A DNA stretch of 62,551 bases from Methylotenera_A sp031422335 (GCA_031422335.1 JANOQW010000006.1:1-62551); one strand, 5' to 3'. Counted from the stretch's first letter, positions 8,405-17,928 are shown. Notes: a model not told the origin generated them from the sequence alone. A program made the numbers and translations.

Positions 8405-9231
8405 TCAATCTAGTGAGGTATGAAAGTTAATCCAATCGGTGTGTATCTTATCCCAATCTTGCAGCGCCAAGCCATGCGTACTAAACAATTCGCGAATTTG
8501 TACTGAATCCCACTTTAATACGTCCTCCAAAATAGGCACCAGCACGCTCACCGCATTATCGCTAAGCACGGTTCTATTGGCAATGCGGCCGATAGATTTC
8601 GTTTCAGACACCGCAATAGTATGCCCATCGCGACTATTCACATCGTGCATCACATACAAATCTGAACTGCCATCGCCAATATAAATTACCCGGTCACTGC
8701 TCATCTGCAATTTTGCTCGATTGTTTCTAATATTGCCACCTTGCCATTGCCCGCTGGCACATGGTGAATGGCGCAAATCTCGCCTGTACTCTCGTCAAAC
8801 TCCAGCTCAGAGCCAAATATATGCTCAGGCGGCACTATATTTTCTAATGCAGAGCGCACCACCAACGCAGGCCCTGCCGAAATTACTTAAAAATCAAAGC
8901 GATAGCCGTCTATGCCCGCGCTCAATATTTCGGTTAGCAGTTTCACATTGTCTTTCAGCCGTACTAGCTTGCCAGCCTCCACCAAATGCTCACGCCGCAC
9001 GCCTCTAAAAGCTGGGTCGTGTCGCAGCAAATACGCTAACTCTGCACCTTGTTTTACTAAGTTAGTGCGCGCTAAACCTGCCACCTTTTCAGCAAAATCA
9101 CTTACGCCCACCAGCTCCGCCAACACATGGCCAGAATCATTAAAACTCAAGGTTTGGTCAAAATCGCTGGCAATTAAATTATCAACCGTATAATCAACGG
9201 TTGTCTCTGTTCTCGTGCTTGTCATCTTCAT
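8405..9231 (-). pseudogene. HAD-family phosphatase, broken by a stop codon and a frameshift
   Basis: Parts of one HAD phosphatase are visible. The N-terminal part carries the nucleophile motif A-S-D-F-D-Q-T-L and ends at a TAA (D-G-Y-R-F-D-F-stop) around 8887. The same frame then continues with V-I-S-A-G-P, the motif II region, to a second stop near 8716. The remainder, with motif IV Y-I-G-D-G-S-S-D-L-Y, is in another frame to 8405. At least one nonsense and one frameshift mutation are therefore needed to explain it. The start at 9231 has AAGG 8 nt upstream; the ORF can extend to 9270. The original substrate cannot be told. Confidence 0.85.
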
Positions 9232-9464
9232 CAGCGCTGCCTTTAACATGCAATATTTGTAAACGTGCATAAGTCGTGCCAGTTTAAGTTTAATCGGTTA
9301 ATCTATTGCAAAACCCCTATAGATACTGGCTCTTAGAGCAGTTTAATAATGGAATTTGACTGGGTGATGACAACAATTGAGCTTGTGAAATGCGTTAAAA
9401 AAGTGCATTTTAAAAACATGCAAGCATAGTGAAGAATAAGCAACGTAATGATAAGATACTCATC

Positions 9465-10289
9465 ATGATAAAAGTGACATCACAATTTATACACGCTTTA
9501 ATACTCACGCTTCTCTGCACCTGTTCGGCTGCCAGCCCGCCTAAACCAAACGAACCTGGCGACATACTAAGCAATCGCAGCGCTGGTTGTGGCGTACCTC
9601 AAAAAGGTACAGATAAATTCGTGACCACGAAAATTAATGTGCAAAATCAAGAGCGGACCTATCATCTGCGCATTCCAAGCACATACGACCCTAATCGTGC
9701 ATATCCCCTTATTTTTCGCTGGCACGGCGCAGGTGGCAATGGGCTACGTGGTGGCCTAGGCATTGAATACATCTCTAAAGATGATGCCATAGTGGTTAGC
9801 GCGGCCTCCTTGGGAAGATATTGGCGCAGCCATCCTAACTCGATTGATTTACTCTTGTTCGACAGCCTACTGCAAACCATCTCAACCCAATATTGTATTG
9901 ATGACAAGCGTATTTTTAGCTATGGCTTTAGCGCTGGCGGCACCTTTAATAACCTTCTCGCCTGCGAGCGAGGCGATGTGTTGCGGGCAAGTGCCGCTAT
10001 TGCGAGCGGCCTAGCAGGCAACAATTGCAAAGGCAAAGTCGCTAGTTGGTTTTTGCACGATGCAGATGACGAAGCAGTGCCAATAGCCAAGGGAAAAGCA
10101 GCACGTGACCGTGCACTTGCTATCAATGGTTGCTCTGCAAATACAATTGATGAAGGCAACGGCTGCGTGCGCTATCAGGGCTGCGATACAGCACCTGTAG
10201 TTTGGTGCCAGTCAGCAGGCATTGGCCACAATATTCGTGGCGACTTTGCCCCAGCGCAAGTTTGGAAATTTTTTCAAAGTCTTCAGTAA
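9465..10289 (+). CDS. Secreted alpha/beta-hydrolase esterase (LpqC / PHB-depolymerase-like)
   Basis: A protein of about 274 residues with a signal sequence (A-L-I-L-T-L-L-C-T-C-S-A-A-S), possibly a lipoprotein. The alpha/beta-hydrolase parts are clear: oxyanion-hole segment R-W-H-G-A-G-G-N-G, nucleophile elbow G-F-S-A-G-G, an Asp region H-D-A-D-D-E-A-V-P, and a late His in G-I-G-H-N-I. This pattern is typical of polyhydroxybutyrate depolymerase and feruloyl-esterase-like secreted enzymes. Six cysteines after the signal suggest disulfides. The first ATG is 9465; a GTG at 9429 would add 12 charged residues. Confidence 0.8.
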   Translation: MIKVTSQFIHALILTLLCTCSAASPPKPNEPGDILSNRSAGCGVPQKGTDKFVTTKINVQNQERTYHLRIPSTYDPNRAYPLIFRWHGAGGNGLRGGLGIEYISKDDAIVVSAASLGRYWRSHPNSIDLLLFDSLLQTISTQYCIDDKRIFSYGFSAGGTFNNLLACERGDVLRASAAIASGLAGNNCKGKVASWFLHDADDEAVPIAKGKAARDRALAINGCSANTIDEGNGCVRYQGCDTAPVVWCQSAGIGHNIRGDFAPAQVWKFFQSLQ

Positions 10290-10437
10290 TATTACGCAGT
10301 GAAAATTAATACTAGGCACTACTGTAGCCGGTGAAATGCATTCCTTATATTTTTTAGTTATTAAAATATAATTAAAAGTTATTTATTGATATATCAAGCA
10401 CTTGCTACAATCAACTATTAAATTTTAATTACCTTCC

Positions 10438-11412
10438 ATGAAAATACGCCATTTAGATTTAGAAGACAAAGATATTAGCCAGCCACATATTGAGCTGGGC
10501 CTGCCACCAGCAGAGTTTGATATAACCCATGCCTCTGAACACCCACTTCTAACAATCACAGGTCACATCATCGTAGCAGTATTAACCAGCCTTATTTTGT
10601 TTTTTACCTATCAAGTATTTTTTGGTGATAACAAACTTAGTGGAAGTGAAATTGTTGGTAGCGCATTGCAAAGCCCAATATTTTGGAGTGCAGTTGCAGT
10701 TGGGCTTGTAGCACAAGTGATTGATGGCGCATTGGGTATGGCGTATGGCATTACCTCAAGCAGCTTTTTATTGGCAGTTGGCGTATCGCCTGCAATGGCT
10801 AGCGGCGCCACACATTTGGCTGAGGTGTTTACTACTGGGGTTTCTGGCATTGCCCATTTAAAAATGGGCAATGTAAATAAAAAGTTGTTTTTTAGCTTAC
10901 TGATTCCTGGCATTATCGGCGCACTAATAGGTACTTATATTTTGGGCAGTGTAGATGGTAAAGCGCTTAAACCATACATCAGCATTTATTTGTTGCTAAT
11001 GGGCTTATACGTTCTCAGCAAAGCCTTTCGTCATATAAAACCTAGACATGAAATTAACACCGCAAAAATTGCACCATTAGCACTTTTTGGAAGTTTTATG
11101 GATACCACAGGCGGGGGCGGTTGGGGTCCAATTGTTACCACTACACTGGTAGGGTCTGGTCACGACCCTAGAACTACTATAGGCTCAGTTAACTTAGCCG
11201 AGTTTTTTCTCACAGTTACAATTGCTGCTGCATTGTTTTCAATTTTAGATCATACCGTTTGGATAATTGTAGCTGGCTTAGTCGTGGGTGGTTTATTTGC
11301 TGCACCGTTTGCAGCTTATATCACTAAACACGTTAAGACCAAAACCTTGCTAATATTAGTGGGTAGTCTAATTAGTATTATTAGTTTATTTAATTTATAT
11401 AAAGCTTTTTAA
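10438..11412 (+). CDS. TauE/SafE (TSUP) family anion exporter
   Basis: A 324-residue membrane protein with a cytoplasmic N-terminus of about 40 residues and roughly eight to nine hydrophobic segments. The TSUP repeats are visible as Q-V-I-D-G-A-L-G-M-A-Y-G in the first half and G-S-F-M-D-T-T-G-G-G-G-W-G-P in the second, along with A-T-H-L-A-E-V-F-T-T and S-V-N-L-A-E-F-F. Family members export sulfite, sulfoacetate or related sulfur anions. No sulfur gene is adjacent, so the substrate is open. It is convergent with glmM. Confidence 0.87.
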   Translation: MKIRHLDLEDKDISQPHIELGLPPAEFDITHASEHPLLTITGHIIVAVLTSLILFFTYQVFFGDNKLSGSEIVGSALQSPIFWSAVAVGLVAQVIDGALGMAYGITSSSFLLAVGVSPAMASGATHLAEVFTTGVSGIAHLKMGNVNKKLFFSLLIPGIIGALIGTYILGSVDGKALKPYISIYLLLMGLYVLSKAFRHIKPRHEINTAKIAPLALFGSFMDTTGGGGWGPIVTTTLVGSGHDPRTTIGSVNLAEFFLTVTIAAALFSILDHTVWIIVAGLVVGGLFAAPFAAYITKHVKTKTLLILVGSLISIISLFNLYKAF

Positions 11413-11432
11413 AACACTAGTCTTATCCAACT

Positions 11433-11458
11433 AAACTAGCTTGCTTTACTAGCTAGTT
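11433..11458. terminator. Hairpin between tauE-like gene and glmM
   Basis: The inverted repeat AACTAGCT / AGCTAGTT spans the glmM stop codon between two convergent genes. The T tract is weak, so it may serve as a modest bidirectional terminator. Confidence 0.4.
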
Positions 11459-12819
11459 ACCTTTTTAACCACCTCCGCAATCTGTTCGGCCAATTTTTGC
11501 ACTAGTTTTGCATCTTGGCCTTCTACCATCACGCGGATTTTTGGCTCGGTGCCTGATGCGCGCAACAGCACACGCCCAGTGTCTTTTAGCTCTGCCTCGG
11601 CACTTCTAACTGCTTCCTGAAGTTGTGGCATGTTTAGGTCTAATTTCGTTTGGTTTGCTTTTGGTTGATAGGTCACATTGATGAGTACTTGCGGAAATAG
11701 CGCTAAGCTTGATTCCGCTAATGTTTTGCCCGATTCTTTTAACGCATGCAGCACTTGCAGCGCGGCAATAATTGCATCGCCGCTGGTGTGTTTATCTAGC
11801 GTGAGAATATGCCCAGAATTTTCGCCGCCCAGCTTCCAGTTTTTCTCATTCATCAGCTCCAACACATATCGATCGCCCACTTTTGCGCGCGCAAACGGAA
11901 TTTGGTGTTTTGCCAACGCATGCTCTAGCGCCAAGTTAGTCATGAGTGTGCCCGCAACACCGCCTTTTAGCTTGCCTTTGGCATATAAACCGAGCGCAAT
12001 AATATATAAAAGTTGGTCACCATCTAACAGATTACCTTGCGCATCTACCATCATCACGCGGTCGCCATCGCCATCAAAGGCAATACCTAAATCGGCTTTG
12101 TGTTCCACCACCGCTTTTTGCAAAGCTTGTGGATGGGTAGAGCCGACTTGCTCGTTAATATTCAAGCCATCTGGTTTGTTGCCAATGGCAACAACTTCTG
12201 CCCCAAGCTCGTGAAACACATCGGGCGCTACATGATAGGTGGCGCCATGCGCGCAATCCAATACAATTTTTAGGCCGCGCAAATCTAAATGACTGGGGAA
12301 TGTACTTTTACAAAACTCTACATAGCGGCCAGCGGCGTCATCAATACGCCGTGCTTTACCCAACTTGGCCGATTCCATCACTTGCATCGGTTTTTCTAGC
12401 TCGGCCTCAATCGCATGCTCAATTTCGTCGCCTAGTTTTGCGCCTTGCGCAGAGAAAAATTTAATGCCGTTGTCATAATACGGGTTGTGCGAGGCAGAAA
12501 TGACAATGCCCGCCTGCGCCCGTAGCGCGCGCGTGAGATAAGCTACTGCGGGGGTTGGCATTGGGCCTACCAGCAATACATCCACCCCCGCCGCAGATAA
12601 TCCCGCCTCTAGCGCGGCCTCTAGCATATAGCCAGAAATGCGCGTGTCCTTTCCTACCAACACTGCTGCGCGTGTTTCTTTACCGATCAACCCTGCTGGG
12701 CGGTTATTTGCTAAAACGCGGCCTGCGGCATAGCCCAAACGCATGATGAAATCTGGCGTAATAGGATGCTCGCCCACTTTGCCGCGAATGCCATCGGTAC
12801 CGAAATATTGTTTGCTCAT
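11449..12819 (-). CDS. glmM: Phosphoglucosamine mutase
   Basis: A 456-residue enzyme converting glucosamine-6-phosphate to glucosamine-1-phosphate for peptidoglycan and LPS. Visible family motifs are the N-terminal F-G-T-D-G-I-R-G, the phosphoserine loop I-S-A-S-H-N-P-Y-Y-D-N-G, the metal-binding D-G-D-G-D-R, the sugar-binding G-G-E-N-S-G-H, and the phosphate-binding R-A-S-G-T-E-P-K-I-R. The length is as expected. It lies 21 bp downstream of folP, in the common folP-glmM order that follows ftsH. Confidence 0.97.
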   Translation of the reverse strand: MSKQYFGTDGIRGKVGEHPITPDFIMRLGYAAGRVLANNRPAGLIGKETRAAVLVGKDTRISGYMLEAALEAGLSAAGVDVLLVGPMPTPAVAYLTRALRAQAGIVISASHNPYYDNGIKFFSAQGAKLGDEIEHAIEAELEKPMQVMESAKLGKARRIDDAAGRYVEFCKSTFPSHLDLRGLKIVLDCAHGATYHVAPDVFHELGAEVVAIGNKPDGLNINEQVGSTHPQALQKAVVEHKADLGIAFDGDGDRVMMVDAQGNLLDGDQLLYIIALGLYAKGKLKGGVAGTLMTNLALEHALAKHQIPFARAKVGDRYVLELMNEKNWKLGGENSGHILTLDKHTSGDAIIAALQVLHALKESGKTLAESSLALFPQVLINVTYQPKANQTKLDLNMPQLQEAVRSAEAELKDTGRVLLRASGTEPKIRVMVEGQDAKLVQKLAEQIAEVVKKVTS

Positions 12820-12840
12820 TTTTATATTCTCTTCTATTTT

Positions 12841-13665
12841 TTATTGCAATGCAGTGACCACTTTAAGCGCTTCCATTGTCGCTTTTACATCGTGTACCCG
12901 CAATATTTTAGCACCCTTCATGGCGGCTATCACGCTGGCCGCAACGCTGGCATAAAGTCTTGCATCCACATCGTTGCCAGTTACCTGCCCTAATACGGAT
13001 TTACGCGACAAACCCACCAACAATGGCTGGCCTAGCGCTGCAAAGCTATCCAACTGCTGAATCAGTGTAATGTTATGCTCGCGCGTTTTGCCAAAGCCAA
13101 AGCCTGGGTCTAGTACAATTTGTGATGCTCTGCAACCCGCACCAATACTGGCTTGCAGACGTGCTATCAGAAAAGTTTTTACATCGTTTACTACATCGTT
13201 ATATTGTGGATTTTGCTGCATCGTTTGTGGTGTGCCCTGCATGTGCATTAGGCATACGCCCACGTTAGATTTTGCAACCACTTCAATTGCGCCATGCTCT
13301 TGCAGTGCGCGCACATCGTTGACCATGCTGGCACCGGCGGCAATGGCGGCTTGCATCACGGCGGGTTTATAAGTATCTATAGAAATAGGAATATTAACTT
13401 GACTGACCAAACCCTCAATCACTGGAATCACACGGTCTAGTTCTTCTTGCAAGCCAACTGGTGTGGCGTTGGGGCGGGTGGACTCACCACCAATATCCAA
13501 AATACTTGCGCCTTCTTGTACCAACTTTAGCGCATGTTGAATCGCTAAATTGGCTGCAGCAAATTTGCCACCATCTGAAAATGAATCAGGCGTGACATTA
13601 ACAATGCCCATCACGCGCGGCGTTGTTAAATCAAGCTGAAATTTTCCACAATCAAATATCATCAA
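12841..13665 (-). CDS. folP: Dihydropteroate synthase
   Basis: A 274-residue TIM-barrel enzyme joining p-aminobenzoate to the pterin pyrophosphate in folate synthesis. Motifs: M-G-I-V-N-V-T-P-D-S-F-S-D-G-G, G-G-E-S-T-R-P, M-H-M-Q-G-T-P, D-P-G-F-G-F-G-K, S-R-K-S and R-V-H-D-V. A copy of the palindromic element (13126-13162) lies in the coding region, giving L-Q-A-S-I-G-A-G-C-R-A just before D-P-G-F-G-F-G-K. From memory the spacing from the M-H-M-Q-G motif to D-P-G-F-G equals that of E. coli FolP. The gene is preceded by an ftsH terminator hairpin. Confidence 0.96.
   Translation of the reverse strand: MMIFDCGKFQLDLTTPRVMGIVNVTPDSFSDGGKFAAANLAIQHALKLVQEGASILDIGGESTRPNATPVGLQEELDRVIPVIEGLVSQVNIPISIDTYKPAVMQAAIAAGASMVNDVRALQEHGAIEVVAKSNVGVCLMHMQGTPQTMQQNPQYNDVVNDVKTFLIARLQASIGAGCRASQIVLDPGFGFGKTREHNITLIQQLDSFAALGQPLLVGLSRKSVLGQVTGNDVDARLYASVAASVIAAMKGAKILRVHDVKATMEALKVVTALQ
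13126..13162 (-). repeat. 37-bp palindromic element inside folP
   Basis: About 27 of 37 positions match the consensus, including TGC-CTGCAA, CCGCA and TGGCTTGCAG. In the folP sense strand the copy is forward oriented and encodes L-Q-A-S-I-G-A-G-C-R-A, the same frame as in arsC, hrcA, hldE and the tandem kinase. Confidence 0.7.
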
Positions 13666-13667
13666 TA

Positions 13668-13697
13668 AATAAGGGCTGACATAAATCAGCCCTTATT
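13668..13697 (-). terminator. Terminator between ftsH and folP
   Basis: A perfect 12-bp stem (AATAAGGGCTGA / TCAGCCCTTATT) with a 6-nt loop and an AT-rich flank lies 31 bp after the ftsH stop. It probably reduces read-through from ftsH into folP. Confidence 0.75.
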
Positions 13698-13727
13698 CTA
13701 ACATTAATCAGCTTTAGCTTTTTGCAG

Positions 13728-15623
13728 TTAACTTTTAGCTGTGGGTTGCGGCACAGGCGTGGCGCTATTGCCAGAAGATGAGCCACCAGTATCACTTGGC
13801 CTCACTTTTGGCTGACGCGGTTTAGGTGCACGCACTGGAATGCTCGCCATAATGTCGTTAATTTGGTCGGCATCAATGGTTTCATATTCCATCAGCGCCG
13901 CTGTCATGGCTTCAACCTTGTCTTTATTGGTTTCTAACAAATGCCGTGCAATGCCGTATTGCTCATCCAAAATACGTTTAATTTCGGTATCCACTTTTTG
14001 CTGCGTGGCTTCAGATACGGTTTTGCTACTCATGCTGCCAAAAAACGAATCTTGCTCGCTACCTGTGTACACCATAATACCCAAGCTATCACTCATGCCA
14101 TACTTAGTCACCATATCGCGCGCTAATTTAGTGGCACGTTCAAAGTCATTGCTTGCGCCAGTGCTCATTTGATGCATAAAGATTTCTTCGGCAATACGGC
14201 CGCCAAATAGAATCGAAATCTCTTCCAGCATTTTGTCTTTGTAATTACTAATGCGATCAAACTCAGGTAATTGCCAAGTTAAACCCAGCGCCCAACCACG
14301 CGGCATAATGGTGACTTTATGCACAGGATCTGCTTTTGGTAATAGTTTAGCGACAACCGCATGGCCAGATTCATGATAGGCCGTGTTGCGACGCTCTTCT
14401 TCACGAATCACCATTGATTTACGTTCTGGGCCCATGTAAATTTTGTCTTTTGCATCTTCAAAATCTTCCATATCGACTGTACGTTTGCTGCGACGCGCGG
14501 CGAATAAAGCAGCCTCGTTTACTAAGTTAGCCAAATCTGCACCACTAAAACCAGGCGTACCACGCGCGATAATATCGGCTTTGACATCTGGGTCAATTGG
14601 TACTTTACGCATGTGCACCAGTAAGATTTGCTCACGACCTTTAATATCGGGCAAGCCCACCATCACTTGACGATCAAAACGGCCTGGGCGCAATAAGGCT
14701 TTATCTAAAACATCTGCACGGTTGGTTGCGGCAATAATAATCACGCCGCTGCTAGCCTCAAAACCATCCATCTCCACCAATAATTGGTTGAGGGTTTGTT
14801 CACGCTCATCGTTGCCGCCGCCAGTACCCGCGCCCCTACTACGCCCCACAGCATCAATTTCATCAATAAAAATAATGCACGGTGAATTCTTTTTGGCGGT
14901 TTCAAACATATCGCGCACACGTGCTGCGCCTACACCGACAAACATCTCCACAAAGTCAGAGCCTGAAATACTAAAGAATGGTACTTTGGCCTCACCCGCA
15001 ATGGCGCGTGCAAGCAAGGTTTTACCTGTACCTGGAGGGCCTACAAGTAACACACCGCGCGGAATACGCCCACCAAGCTTCTGAAATTTGGTTGGCTCTT
15101 TTAAAAAGTCCACTAACTCAACTACTTCTTCTTTAGCTTCATCACAACCCGCTACATCGGCAAACGTGGTTTGGTTGCTACTTTCATCTAATTGGCGCGC
15201 TTTACTTTTGCCAAACGAGAATGGGCCGCCACCTTTACCGCCGCCTTGCATTTGGCGCATAAAAAATATCCACACACCAATGAGTAAAATCATCGGGAAC
15301 CACGACATAAAGATGTCCATCAACAAGCTGCGCTGTTGCTCTGCCTTAGCCTCAACTTGCACGTTGTATTTAAGCAAGTCGTTCACCATCCACAAATCAT
15401 TCGGCGTATAAGTACTAAATTCTTTACCATCTTGCGTTTTGCCGCGCACCACGCGGCCGTCAATTTGCACGCTAGCAATGCTGCCATCTTTTACTTGCTG
15501 CATAAATTGCGAATATTTGACTTGCGTTTCATCATTGGCTTTGCCAGAAAATTGTTGAAATACAGTCATTAGCACCAGTGCTACCACTAGCCAAATTGCA
15601 ATACTTTTTGCGATATTATTCAC
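13728..15623 (-). CDS. ftsH: ATP-dependent membrane zinc protease FtsH
   Basis: A 631-residue hexameric AAA+ protease. Domain order: membrane helix 1 (residues about 5-25), periplasmic domain, helix 2 (about 100-122), AAA module with Walker A G-P-P-G-T-G-K-T, Walker B I-I-F-I-D-E-I-D, second-region-of-homology N-R-P-D-type sequence A-T-N-R-A-D-V-L-D, and a zinc protease domain with H-E-S-G-H. The C-terminal tail is Pro/Ser-rich. It degrades misassembled membrane proteins and regulators such as LpxC or sigma-32. It lies about 80 bp downstream of rlmE, a conserved heat-shock pairing. Confidence 0.98.
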   Translation of the reverse strand: MNNIAKSIAIWLVVALVLMTVFQQFSGKANDETQVKYSQFMQQVKDGSIASVQIDGRVVRGKTQDGKEFSTYTPNDLWMVNDLLKYNVQVEAKAEQQRSLLMDIFMSWFPMILLIGVWIFFMRQMQGGGKGGGPFSFGKSKARQLDESSNQTTFADVAGCDEAKEEVVELVDFLKEPTKFQKLGGRIPRGVLLVGPPGTGKTLLARAIAGEAKVPFFSISGSDFVEMFVGVGAARVRDMFETAKKNSPCIIFIDEIDAVGRSRGAGTGGGNDEREQTLNQLLVEMDGFEASSGVIIIAATNRADVLDKALLRPGRFDRQVMVGLPDIKGREQILLVHMRKVPIDPDVKADIIARGTPGFSGADLANLVNEAALFAARRSKRTVDMEDFEDAKDKIYMGPERKSMVIREEERRNTAYHESGHAVVAKLLPKADPVHKVTIMPRGWALGLTWQLPEFDRISNYKDKMLEEISILFGGRIAEEIFMHQMSTGASNDFERATKLARDMVTKYGMSDSLGIMVYTGSEQDSFFGSMSSKTVSEATQQKVDTEIKRILDEQYGIARHLLETNKDKVEAMTAALMEYETIDADQINDIMASIPVRAPKPRQPKVRPSDTGGSSSGNSATPVPQPTAKS

Positions 15624-15702
15624 AGCTTATTCCTTGAAAATACGAACATTTTTACGACTTTATCTTGTTACTTAAATTCTAAACCTATTTTTTACCTAAA
15701 CA

Positions 15703-16320
15703 CTACTTTTTTCCTAAACCCAGTAAATACACTTCGCTACTTCTATCTCTTGATGCTTTGGGCTTGCGCGTGACTACTTTATCAAACTGCTGCCGCATGG
15801 TTTTTACCATCTCATCAAAACCTGCACCTATGAATACCTTGACTAAAAAATTGCCATTTGGTTTCAACCAAGCTTGGCTAAACTCCAACGCCAACTCGGT
15901 CAAATACATCGCTCCTGCTTGGTCCACGTCACTTATGCCACTTATATTGGGCGCCATATCTGCAATTACAAGGTCAACTGGTTTATTATTTAATGCAGTC
16001 TCTAGCTGTTTAAGTACAGCAGCATCTCTAAAATCGCCTTGAATAAACTCCACGCCAGCAATGCCAGTCATGTCTAAAATATCTAGCGCGATGATTTTAC
16101 CTTGGCCTTTTAGCCTCTGCACCGCCACTTGGCACCAACTGCCGGGGGTGGAGCCTAAATCGACAATGGTCATGCCCGGTTTAATTAGTTTATCTTTGTC
16201 GTCAATTTCAATCAGCTTATAAGCGGCGCGCGCGCGATAGCCTTCTTTTTGTGCACGTTTCACAAATTCATCATTCAGATGCTCTTGCATCCAAGCCTTA
16301 CTGGTGCGACTAACTTTCAA
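15703..16320 (-). CDS. rlmE: 23S rRNA 2'-O-methyltransferase RlmE
   Basis: A 205-residue RrmJ/FtsJ-type SAM methyltransferase that methylates U2552 of 23S rRNA. The SAM-binding motif is V-D-L-G-S-T-P-G-S-W-C-Q, and the K-D-K-E tetrad is represented by R-A-A-Y-K-L, V-I-A-D-M-A-P-N, F-L-V-K-V-F and S-S-E-V-Y. It is divergent from yhbY, matching the conserved yhbY/rlmE-ftsH arrangement of E. coli. Confidence 0.97.
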   Translation of the reverse strand: MKVSRTSKAWMQEHLNDEFVKRAQKEGYRARAAYKLIEIDDKDKLIKPGMTIVDLGSTPGSWCQVAVQRLKGQGKIIALDILDMTGIAGVEFIQGDFRDAAVLKQLETALNNKPVDLVIADMAPNISGISDVDQAGAMYLTELALEFSQAWLKPNGNFLVKVFIGAGFDEMVKTMRQQFDKVVTRKPKASRDRSSEVYLLGLGKK

Positions 16321-16407
16321 GTTTGGCCTTCAATTCTTGCATTCAACTTTGACCTTCAATTTAAAAACTTACCTTCGTGTTAAAATACGTGTACTAAAAG
16401 GATGACA

Positions 16408-16716
16408 ATGAAATTAAATACCAAACAAATCGTGCATTTACGTGGCTTAGCGCACAGTTTAAGCCCTGTGGTAATGATAGGCAACAACGGTCTCACCGAC
16501 AACATATTCAAAGAAATTGAGTTGAATTTAAACGCGCACGAGTTAATCAAAATACAGGTTGCGGGCGATGACCGCGATGCACGCAAAGCTATCTATGTGG
16601 AAATTTGCGCTAAAACCAATGCTGTTGCCGTGCATCAAATTGGCAAACAATTGGTGGTGTATCGCGCCAGTGAAACCATTAAAGAAAAAGCCAAAATTCA
16701 CATTCCAAAACTATAA
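16408..16716 (+). CDS. yhbY: YhbY, CRM-domain RNA-binding protein
   Basis: A 102-residue single-domain CRS1/YhbY protein that associates with pre-50S ribosomal particles. Motifs: L-R-G-L-A-H-S-L-S-P-V-V-M-I-G-N-N-G-L-T with the GxxG-like loop, H-E-L-I-K-I-Q, and G-K-Q-L-V-V-Y-R. The start at 16408 has AAAGG at a proper spacing; the in-frame ATG at 16402 is too close to it. It is divergent from rlmE. Confidence 0.93.
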   Translation: MKLNTKQIVHLRGLAHSLSPVVMIGNNGLTDNIFKEIELNLNAHELIKIQVAGDDRDARKAIYVEICAKTNAVAVHQIGKQLVVYRASETIKEKAKIHIPKL

Positions 16717-16730
16717 CATGCAAAAAACGA

Positions 16731-16767
16731 TGCTCTGTGAGGCAGTATCCATGCGGGTTTCACGCAT
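16731..16767 (+). repeat. 37-bp palindromic element, intergenic copy 4
   Basis: Forward copy with degenerate arms (TGCTCTGTGAGGC, centre AGTATCCATGC, then GGGTTTCACGCAT). It starts 15 bp after the yhbY stop, between convergent genes. Confidence 0.75.
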
Positions 16768-16842
16768 GAATAAGCATCTTTAGCTGGTATATTCTGCGGG
16801 AACATCCCTTGCAGTTGGAGGGCGGTTGTTAAAAGTCTTAAT

Positions 16843-17280
16843 CTAGCGTACTTTTAGTACCAGCACAAAACCCAGCAAACATTGCAGCAAATACGCCACG
16901 CTGGCTATGCCGTGCCAAGTTTTAAATCTATCAGCAAATACGCTTTGCATGACATCATTGGGCATGGCGCTGGCTTTTAAATGCGCTAATATCGGCTGAA
17001 CGCCAAAATGACTGGCTAAAATCAACAGCAGCATCAATACCACCGCCCAAAAATAACTTTGTTTCAGCGCGCTGGTGCCAAAATCTAACAGGCGTTGAAT
17101 CAACAAATAAAACGCGCTGGCCAAGCCAATATAACTGACAATATTAAACAACTTGCCCGCCAAACTACCCGCCAGTTGTTTATCTTGCATCGTATCAAAT
17201 AATATATACGCAGTAAGCCCAGTCATCCACAGCGCACCCACCCATAAGGTAACAACGATTAAATTAACCCGTGCTAGCAT
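16843..17280 (-). CDS. DUF4149 membrane protein
   Basis: A 145-residue protein with four predicted membrane helices, resembling the DUF4149 (TMEM205-like) family. The N-terminus W-V-G-A-L-W-M-T-G and Y-I-L-F are typical. The function is unknown. The gene lies 2 bp after greA and is probably co-transcribed with it, a conserved pairing in betaproteobacteria. Confidence 0.8.
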   Translation of the reverse strand: MLARVNLIVVTLWVGALWMTGLTAYILFDTMQDKQLAGSLAGKLFNIVSYIGLASAFYLLIQRLLDFGTSALKQSYFWAVVLMLLLILASHFGVQPILAHLKASAMPNDVMQSVFADRFKTWHGIASVAYLLQCLLGFVLVLKVR

Positions 17281-17282
17281 GT

Positions 17283-17765
17283 TTAAATGTAGCTCACTTC
17301 TAGCACTTCTAGCTCTTTAATACCGCCTGGGGATTGCACTTCGGCAATGTCGCCCTCGCTTTTTCCAATTAAGGCGCGCGCAATCGGTGAGCCAACAGAG
17401 ATTTTGCCGCCTTTAATATTGGCTTCATCCTCACCAACAATTTGGTAGGTTTTGGCATCGCCAGAATCTAAATCTTCAAAACGTACCGTTGCGCCAAATA
17501 CCACGCGACCTTCGGCATTGAGTGTTTTTGGGTCAATCACAAACAAATTCGATAATTTGGATTCCAGCTCGGCAATGCGTCCTTCAATAAAACTTTGTTT
17601 CTCTTTTGCCGCTTCGTACTCGGCATTCTCAGATAAATCACCCTGCGCGCGCGCCTCGGCAATGGCTTGAATCACCTCAGGCCTATCTACACTGCGCAGA
17701 CGTGCCAGCTCTACTTTCATCATTTCTGCGCCTATGATGGTAACGGGGATTTGATTTAATGCCAT
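17283..17765 (-). CDS. greA: Transcription elongation factor GreA
   Basis: A 160-residue factor that rescues backtracked RNA polymerase by stimulating transcript cleavage. The N-terminal coiled coil carries the acidic tip G-D-L-S-E-N-A-E-Y-E-A-A-K-E-K-Q; the C-terminal FKBP-like domain includes Y-Q-I-V-G-E-D-E-A and S-P-I-A-R-A-L-I-G-K. The length is standard. It lies downstream of carB, separated by a terminator, as in many proteobacteria. Confidence 0.97.
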   Translation of the reverse strand: MALNQIPVTIIGAEMMKVELARLRSVDRPEVIQAIAEARAQGDLSENAEYEAAKEKQSFIEGRIAELESKLSNLFVIDPKTLNAEGRVVFGATVRFEDLDSGDAKTYQIVGEDEANIKGGKISVGSPIARALIGKSEGDIAEVQSPGGIKELEVLEVSYI

Positions 17766-17796
17766 ACGTTGTTGCCAATCTATAAAGTAAAAAAAT

Positions 17797-17825
17797 AAAC
17801 CACACCCAGCTGGGCGTGGTTTTTA
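17797..17825. terminator. Terminator between carB and greA
   Basis: The stem ACCACACCC / GGGCGTGGT with loop AGCT is flanked by T tracts on both strands. For the minus-strand genes it lies between the carB stop and the greA start. Confidence 0.75.
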
Positions 17826-17928
17826 TCATTTAATAATTAAGTGTAATTTAAACTAATCTATAGCGCAAGCGATTGAGTGCAAGCAATCGCTTTTTATACA
17901 GCTCTAGGCTTACTAAAATATAAAGCGT

